From an uncultured Clostridia bacterium (GTDB lineage Bacteria > Bacillota > Clostridia > Peptostreptococcales > Anaerovoracaceae): a stretch of DNA of 29,233 bases. Positions 25,201-29,233 of this stretch are shown piece after piece (within the stretch, counting starts at the first letter, position 1; every line of letters starts with the position of its first letter). A program made the position numbers and the translations under genes. The notes below the pieces were generated by a model. That model was not told the origin of the DNA and did no database searches. It worked only from the letters and a program-made list of their open reading frames with translations. The stretch lies in assembly GCA_934277495.1 (NCBI GenBank), contig CAKQUI010000014.1:1-29233 (forward strand). The letters run 5' to 3'.

Positions 25201-28200
25201 GCGGCAGCAGTGCAGTGTCGGCAGGTAATTATACAGCTCATGCGGATCTTGCCATAGCAGATACAGACAACTATGAAGTACCTGTGATAGAGGACTGCAG
25301 CTGGAGGATACACAAGGCGAGATATGACATGAGCAGTGTCAGCTGGCAGTACAGCAGCGATGACGTGTACGACGGCACAGTCAAGTCGGTGGAGCTTATC
25401 GGACTGCCGGAAGGCGTCACAGCTCAGTACAGTGAGAACAAAGCTATCTATGCCGCCGAATATATAGCTTCAGCTGTTTTCGAATACGATCGTGAAAACT
25501 ATGAAGAACCTATATTCGAAAACTGCTTCTGGAAAATAAAAAAAGCGGTCTTCGATACAGAAGGAGCTTTTTGGGATACAGGAGCAGATCTTGTATATGA
25601 CGGAACAGAAAAAACGGTCAGTATAACAGGACTGCCTGAAGGCGTCAGCGTCCACTACAAAGGGAACACAGCGACAGATGCCGGACATTACTTTGCAGAA
25701 GCAGAGCTGATACCGGACGATGAAACAAATTTCGAACGTCCGCATATCGAAGGCTGCAGCTGGGAGATAAAAAAAGCAGATCATGATATCAGCGGTGCGG
25801 CATGGTGCAGCTGCGACGGTTTCGTTTATGACGGCGAACCTAAAAGCATGTATCTCGACGGACTGCCGGAGGGCGTGTTTGCAGAATACGAAGGCGGCTA
25901 TGAGACAGAAGCGGGGATATATACAGCAGAGGCTGTTTTCAGCGTTGCAGACGCCAGGAACTGGAACGTGCCGGCAAATATAAGCCATACCTGGCATATC
26001 GGCAAAGCAGAGCACGATATGAGAGGCGTAGTATGGTCATACCATGGAGACACAGTCTATGACGGTGAACCGAAAAAAGTCGTGCTGGAAAATCTGCCGG
26101 AAGGTGTCGAGGCTGAATACAGTGGAAATACAGGTGTTCTCAGTGGCAGCTATGAGGCCATAGCAATGCTTCGTGCATCTGACAGGCAGAACTACAACGA
26201 TCCTGCTGCGATGACACTGAGCTGGGAGATCAGCAGAGCAGCTCATGATATGAGTCATGCAGAGTGGATATACAGCGAAGAGCCTGTATATGACGGTACC
26301 GAAAAGTCCGTGATGCTCGAAGGTCTGCCTGATGGCATCAGTGTGAGATACGAAGGCAGTACAGCGGTATCAGCAGGTATATATACAGCCGAAGCCTTTT
26401 TCGCATCTCTGGATGAAGACAACTATGATACGCCGGAGCCGGCAAGATATACATGGGAGATACATAAAGGCTCATATGACATGTCAGAGGTCAGGATCGG
26501 ATATGATGTGGAGCCTGTCTATGATGGCGGCCCGAAAAAAGTATACCTTGAGGGACTGCCTGATGGCGTGACAGCTGCTCTCAGCGGAGACTCAGCAACA
26601 GAAGCAGGAACCCACACATGCCGTGCAGAATTTACAACAGATGACAGTGATAATTATAATGCACCTGCGCCGATGACTTTTACATGGGAGATAGCAAGGG
26701 CTGTATATGACATGAGCAACGTGATCTGGGAATACTCTGGAGATCCTGTATACGACGGTACCGAAAAGTCCGTGATACTCACCGGTCTGCCTGAGGGCGT
26801 GGAAGCAGTATACAGTGAAAACCGGAAGACGGACGCAGGAGAATATACAGCATATGCAGAATTCACTGCGGACAGTCGCAACCATATTATACCTGCACCG
26901 ATGACTTTCGAATGGAGCATAGCGAAAAAGATACCTGATATCAGCAGTGTGTACTGGGAATATGACGGAAACTATGTATATGACGGGACATACAAGTCGG
27001 TAGAGCTCAGGAACCTGCCGGAGGATATGCGTGTCACGTACAGGGGGAATATAGGCTCAAGGGCAGGGAAATATACTGCCAGTGCAGTGCTGAGACCTGC
27101 TGATCCGGCCAATCATGCAGCTCCGCCGATAGAAAACTGCGAATGGGAGATAAAAAAAGCCGAGTATGATATGAGCAGCGTACGCTGGACATATGACGAA
27201 CCGTTCCTGTATGACGGGCAGACAAAAGAGATAACTCTTGAAGGACTGCCGGAAGGCGTCAGGGCAAGATATATAGGAAACAGCTGGGAAGACGCCGGAG
27301 AATATATAGCAGATGCGGATTTTGAATATGACAGAGAAAATTATGAGCATCCTGTGGTCCTGCCATGCATATGGCAGATAAACAAAACTGATTATGACAT
27401 GAGCGGCGTCACATGGGAATATGCAGATGATTTTGTCTATGACGGCACTGAGAAGTGTGTTTACGTTACAGGTATGCCTGCAGGCGTTTCAGCTCTCTAC
27501 GAGGGCAATTACGGCACCTGCGCCGGGGAATATCATGCAGTTGCAGTATTCGAATATGATGAAGTGAACTACAACAGACCGGAAAATTCAGAGCTTGCCT
27601 GGGAGATCCACAAGGCTCGTTATGATATGAAACATGTCAGATGGGACTACAGCGTACCATTCATTTATGACGGTACTGAAAAAATCATCGAACTGGAACG
27701 TCCGAAGAAACATACCGGAGGTATAATGAAGCTGATACGTTCCCTGATACAGGACGAACCTGAAGAAACAGGCCTGCCGGAAGGAGTTTCAGTACGATAT
27801 GAAGGCAACCGGGCAGTCGGGGCAGGAGTATACACAGCAGAAGCATTTTTCGATGTTGAAGACCCTCAGAATTATGAGATACCGGAACCTATGCCTCCTT
27901 ATGAATGGGAAATCGCAAAAGGCAGGTATGATATGAGCCGTGCGGGATGGGTGTATGATAACGAGCCTGTATACGACGGTACGGAAAAAAGCGTCAGTGT
28001 AGCGGGACTGCCTGAGGGCGTCTGTGCGATATGCAGTGACAACGTCTTCACCGATGCCGGGAAATATACGGCTTCGGCAGTGATAATAATAAATGACGTC
28101 GATAATTACGAAGTACCGTCTGTAGATGACTTCCAGTGGCAGATAGCAAAGGGAGAATACGACATGAGCGGTGCAGTCTGGGACTACAGCGGTCCGTTCA

Positions 28201-28865
28201 CCTATGACGGATCAGAAAAAAATATTTCTCTCACAGGACTTCCGGAAGGAGTCACTGCAGAGCTCAGCGGCAACCGTGCGACAGATGCCGGAGTGTATAC
28301 TGCAGAAGCGGATCTTGTGATATCCGATCCGGACAATTACAATGTGCCGTCGGTAAGAGGATGCAAATGGAAGATCGTCAGGGCGGACTATGATATGAGC
28401 CGTGTACACTGGGATTATGATGGCCCATATATATATGATGGAAATGAAAAAACAGTGATCCTGCAGGAGCTTCCTGAGGGAGTCACTGCAGAATACACAG
28501 GCAATAAAGCGTCAGAAGCAGGTATCCATAATGCAAAGGCAAGATTCCTGTATGACAGGACAAATTATCGGGAACCTGTGTCTGCAGGCACCTGCAGATG
28601 GGAGATATCAAAAAAAGAAACAGAGCTGACAGTCGAAGAAAATACTATAGTAAAAAAAGAAAATGAAGGATCTTTTGATATTATTTTTCATACAGATGCA
28701 GCGGAAACTGATTTCAGGATATCAGACAGGAGCATAGCCTCGGTGTCACCATCGGGTCATGTCCAGATAAACGGACCAGGCAGCACCGTCATAACACTAT
28801 CATCCTGGGATAAAAATCACAAAAAATCCTACAGGGAAATAATATTGATAATTGAGAAAATATAA
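22245..28865 (+). CDS. Giant BspA-like/MBG-repeat protein without export signal
   Basis: A 2206-residue repeat protein. Order: a BspA-type N-terminal cap (about 1-62, with CGEWGSCFWEIDSDGMLSI and APWYRYRDSIKSIRF), eleven 26-residue DUF285 repeats (about 65-342), an InlB/Listeria-Bacteroides-type repeat (about 400-475, GYVFKEWNTG), an Ig-like stretch (about 485-563), twenty ~77-residue YDG/MBG-type modules (567-2124), and a Big_2-like C-terminal domain (about 2125-2206, SIASVSPSGHVQINGPG). All these families are typical of surface proteins. Yet there is no signal peptide in or just upstream of the start, no LPxTG, no S-layer domain and no C-terminal membrane helix. The start is TTG at 22245, 8 nt after GAGG; a TTG at 22227 precedes that site and is less likely. 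Codon use resembles the neighbours. Function unknown; adhesion or protein binding is the family's usual role. Confidence 0.88.
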   Translation: MEKLRISCGEWGSCFWEIDSDGMLSIGEGTGYSLLQTGDAPWYRYRDSIKSIRFSGKASVTYGGRLSYMFCGCSSAVFADFAGLDTANAEAMNSMFHSCSSLEKINFGDTFDTGRVRNMSRMFFGCSSLDEIDLSSFDTAAVMDMGSMFEGCEKLQSLDLSSFSTGSLISMSRMFGNCRALKELDLSTFDTSKVTGMSGLFSGCTGLEQIDISALDTSSAINMISMFSSCESLRELDLSSFRTHRVTDMSWMFCGCRNLKKLDISSFDTSGVTDMSCMFFTCRSLEELDLSGFDVSRTVNMDNMFMYCSSLRCLDLSGFDTTGAENMKDMFTGCDSLSSVHTGPLFDFHIESENGCFLPEAQISSGSGAPSWIRASDTAAVTADSVRSCEDEIYYIRGRKFRVSYEASGGTGSMADCGGFFDAESTPEAGDSGFKPLPGYVFKEWNTGRGRNGRSYRPGEKLAPLCTDVVLHAVWASSPTISRPEKPPQISYGSRLDLRFPYIGENNGEITEKGVEISRDGQEWSRYDTDSIPEVSDSGSWIRYYASNFAGTAYTDPVQISVARGRYDMSHVRWNCRSFEYDGTQKSVRLEGLPEGVTAEYSGSEAVSAGRYTASVVLRTDDENYEPPGTVADFTWEIRRASYDMRSIRWNCSGPFVYDGSEKTVEIENLPEGVTAFYRGSRQTDAGRYVAKAVFRIEDTENYRVPDIQTFQWEIIKADYDMSSVRWDYDAPLPYSGELRRVTLAGLPEGVTATYYGNTGIAAGRYEASAALHAGDRKNYNTPVTDSLEWEISKAVYDMGSVHWKYVEEPVYDGYVKTVVLDGLPEGVTAEYDGSSAVDAGSYHASAVLSWDRENYEPPEIEDFSWEIKKASYDLSTVRWNYSEPFTYDGIAKNVSLAGLPESIKAVYSGSWASDAGSYRAEVDLEPRDPDNYEKPEMEGIDWSISKCRCDMSHAMWDFDDDIVYDGTEKTIRITGLPEGVTASYSGSSAVSAGNYTAHADLAIADTDNYEVPVIEDCSWRIHKARYDMSSVSWQYSSDDVYDGTVKSVELIGLPEGVTAQYSENKAIYAAEYIASAVFEYDRENYEEPIFENCFWKIKKAVFDTEGAFWDTGADLVYDGTEKTVSITGLPEGVSVHYKGNTATDAGHYFAEAELIPDDETNFERPHIEGCSWEIKKADHDISGAAWCSCDGFVYDGEPKSMYLDGLPEGVFAEYEGGYETEAGIYTAEAVFSVADARNWNVPANISHTWHIGKAEHDMRGVVWSYHGDTVYDGEPKKVVLENLPEGVEAEYSGNTGVLSGSYEAIAMLRASDRQNYNDPAAMTLSWEISRAAHDMSHAEWIYSEEPVYDGTEKSVMLEGLPDGISVRYEGSTAVSAGIYTAEAFFASLDEDNYDTPEPARYTWEIHKGSYDMSEVRIGYDVEPVYDGGPKKVYLEGLPDGVTAALSGDSATEAGTHTCRAEFTTDDSDNYNAPAPMTFTWEIARAVYDMSNVIWEYSGDPVYDGTEKSVILTGLPEGVEAVYSENRKTDAGEYTAYAEFTADSRNHIIPAPMTFEWSIAKKIPDISSVYWEYDGNYVYDGTYKSVELRNLPEDMRVTYRGNIGSRAGKYTASAVLRPADPANHAAPPIENCEWEIKKAEYDMSSVRWTYDEPFLYDGQTKEITLEGLPEGVRARYIGNSWEDAGEYIADADFEYDRENYEHPVVLPCIWQINKTDYDMSGVTWEYADDFVYDGTEKCVYVTGMPAGVSALYEGNYGTCAGEYHAVAVFEYDEVNYNRPENSELAWEIHKARYDMKHVRWDYSVPFIYDGTEKIIELERPKKHTGGIMKLIRSLIQDEPEETGLPEGVSVRYEGNRAVGAGVYTAEAFFDVEDPQNYEIPEPMPPYEWEIAKGRYDMSRAGWVYDNEPVYDGTEKSVSVAGLPEGVCAICSDNVFTDAGKYTASAVIIINDVDNYEVPSVDDFQWQIAKGEYDMSGAVWDYSGPFTYDGSEKNISLTGLPEGVTAELSGNRATDAGVYTAEADLVISDPDNYNVPSVRGCKWKIVRADYDMSRVHWDYDGPYIYDGNEKTVILQELPEGVTAEYTGNKASEAGIHNAKARFLYDRTNYREPVSAGTCRWEISKKETELTVEENTIVKKENEGSFDIIFHTDAAETDFRISDRSIASVSPSGHVQINGPGSTVITLSSWDKNHKKSYREIILIIEKI
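22443..23271 (+). repeat. Eleven 26-residue BspA-like (DUF285) repeats
   Basis: Protein-level tandem repeat with pattern M-x-x-M-F-x-x-C-x-S-L-x-x-L-D-L-S-x-F-D-T-x-x-V-x-x. Eleven M-x-x-[MF]F-x-x-C units occur (for example MSRMFFGC, MGSMFEGC, MSWMFCGC). The cysteine is kept in every unit, giving a ladder of eleven cysteines on one face of the predicted solenoid. The type is known from leucine-rich BspA-like surface proteins. Confidence 0.88.
23943..28616 (+). repeat. Twenty tandem ~77-residue YDG/MBG-type Ig-like modules
   Basis: Each module reads approximately YDMS-x-V-x-W, then YDG-x-x-K-x-V, GLPEGV, Y-x-G-N, AG-x-Y-x-A, NYE-x-P, and W-E-I-x-K-A. I count twenty copies of 75-77 residues; copy 17 is about 101 residues because of an insertion at 27699-27770. 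Copies have diverged substantially from each other in protein and DNA, so this is an old array. A few pairs share short identical DNA patches. The even length suggests a rigid rod of beta-sandwich domains. Confidence 0.9.
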
Positions 28866-28872
28866 ACAAAAT

Positions 28873-28902
28873 ACAGTCCGGTGACATGTCTCGCCGGACT
28901 GT
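28873..28902 (+). terminator. Hairpin after the giant gene, possible terminator
   Basis: ACAGTCCGG (28873-28881) pairs with CCGGACTGT (28894-28902) around a 12-nt loop, 8 nt after the stop codon. A 9-bp GC-rich stem in this place suggests termination, but the following bases (TCAGTATC) are not a T-run; T-rich sequence only begins at 28920. The next 250 bp contain phased A/T tracts, a small hairpin GCAGG-AAAT-CCTGC at 28980-28993 and the tRNA promoter, but no clear gene. Confidence 0.5.
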
Positions 28903-29095
28903 TCAGTATCAGGATAAAATTTTTTCACTTTTTTTGAAAAAAATATCAAAAAAATTCAGGGGCTGTATGAGAAAAAACAGCAGGAAATCCTGCGGTCAAC
29001 ATATAAAAACTCAAAAAACTCGATCTCTATGATCCAGTAATTGCAACGGCTGCGGAGGTTTGAGAAAAATAACGAAAAAAATCGTATAAAAAGTG

Positions 29096-29124
29096 TTGAC
29101 AGAAATGACCTTTTGCTGTATAGT
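29096..29124 (+). promoter_or_regulatory. Strong sigma-A promoter for the tRNA gene
   Basis: TTGACA (29096-29101), 17 bp, TATAGT (29119-29124). The predicted start is near 29131, about 30 nt before the mature tRNA, as expected for a stable-RNA promoter. Confidence 0.85.
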
Positions 29125-29160
29125 AAGTAACTGTGCCGATGAGGTAACGGCGAAATACAC

Positions 29161-29233
29161 GGGCGCTTAGCTCAGCTGGGAGAGCATCTGCCTTACAAGC
29201 AGAGGGTCACAGGTTCGAGCCCTGTAGCGCCCA
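29161..29233 (+). tRNA. tRNA-Val (anticodon TAC)
   Basis: Full 73-nt cloverleaf to the discriminator base. The acceptor stem GGGCGCT (29161-29167) pairs with AGCGCCC (29226-29232). The D arm is GCTC...GAGC, the anticodon stem TCTGC/GCAGA encloses the loop CTTACAA with anticodon TAC, and the T arm is ACAGG-TTCGAGC-CCTGT. The window ends at the discriminator A, so whether CCA is encoded and whether other tRNA genes follow cannot be seen. Confidence 0.97.

Noticed and set aside
27699..27770. Insertion sequence or intein explanation for the extra segment in module 17
   Set aside because: At 72 bp it is far too short for either, has no terminal inverted repeats or splicing motifs, and does not duplicate flanking bases in an obvious way.
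22445..28409. Many long open frames on the opposite strand of the giant gene and in other frames
   Set aside because: They mirror the conserved protein modules on the plus strand, have no ribosome binding sites, and encode low-complexity cysteine/histidine-rich products typical of shadow frames.
23943..28616. Possible CRISPR or DNA satellite array, because of the regular ~230-bp period
   Set aside because: The period is an in-frame coding repeat of ~77 codons, and copies are conserved at protein rather than DNA level. There are no short identical repeats with unique spacers.

Overview
The window looks like a chromosomal segment of a spore-forming, low-to-middle GC Firmicute, most likely a member of the Clostridia. 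The reasons are strong GGAGG-type ribosome binding sites, heavy use of AGA/AGG and ATA codons, the presence of CodY, HslUV, DprA and a YunB-type sporulation protein, and the end of the rpsD-rpoA-rplQ alpha operon. I cannot name the genus from sequence alone.

Layout. (1) 1-2030 is the end of the alpha ribosomal operon (rpsD, rpoA, rplQ), closed by a good terminator. (2) 2248-4596 carries a tiny acidic lipoprotein and an RNase R that lacks the usual N-terminal helix-turn-helix. (3) 4632-9472, minus strand, is a potassium-uptake operon: trkA, two tandem non-identical trkH genes and a two-CBS-domain protein. (4) Across an AT-rich divergent intergenic region with a perfect 11-bp inverted repeat lies a two-gene unit (9641-11079) for a metallo-beta-lactamase-fold hydrolase and a Cof-type HAD phosphatase. 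(5) A near-consensus promoter at 11345-11373, embedded in periodic ATGTAAAA repeats, starts a roughly 7-kb operon: yraN, comM, dprA, topA, hslV, hslU. It ends at a strong terminator at 18361-18411. (6) codY has its own promoter, a palindrome resembling a CodY box upstream of it, and its own terminator. (7) yunB, hflX and a yigZ/IMPACT-family gene follow. hflX has no ribosome binding site, and an extended -10 motif predicts a transcript that begins at its ATG. (8) 22245-28865 is one giant gene for a 2206-residue repeat protein. It has BspA-like 26-residue repeats (DUF285), an InlB-type repeat, an Ig-like stretch, 20 tandem copies of a ~77-residue YDG/MBG-type Ig-like module and a Big_2-like C-terminus. 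(9) A strong promoter and a complete tRNA-Val(TAC) close the window.

How the genes work together. The 11.4-18.3 kb operon groups DNA-processing functions (a YraN nuclease-like protein, ComM, DprA, topoisomerase I) with the HslUV protease, immediately upstream of the global nutrient regulator CodY. This order is a shortened version of the topA-trmFO-xerC-hslVU-codY order known from Bacillus. The trk operon encodes one cytoplasmic NAD-binding gating subunit for two different membrane pores, with a CBS protein as a possible nucleotide sensor.

The least ordinary element is the giant repeat protein. All its recognised domains are typical of exported surface proteins, yet it has no visible signal peptide, sortase motif or S-layer anchor, and one of its 20 modules carries a 24-residue insertion. 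Other points worth checking are the leaderless hflX, the periodic repeats at the comM operon promoter, the putative CodY autoregulatory site and the inverted repeat in the trkA divergent intergenic region.
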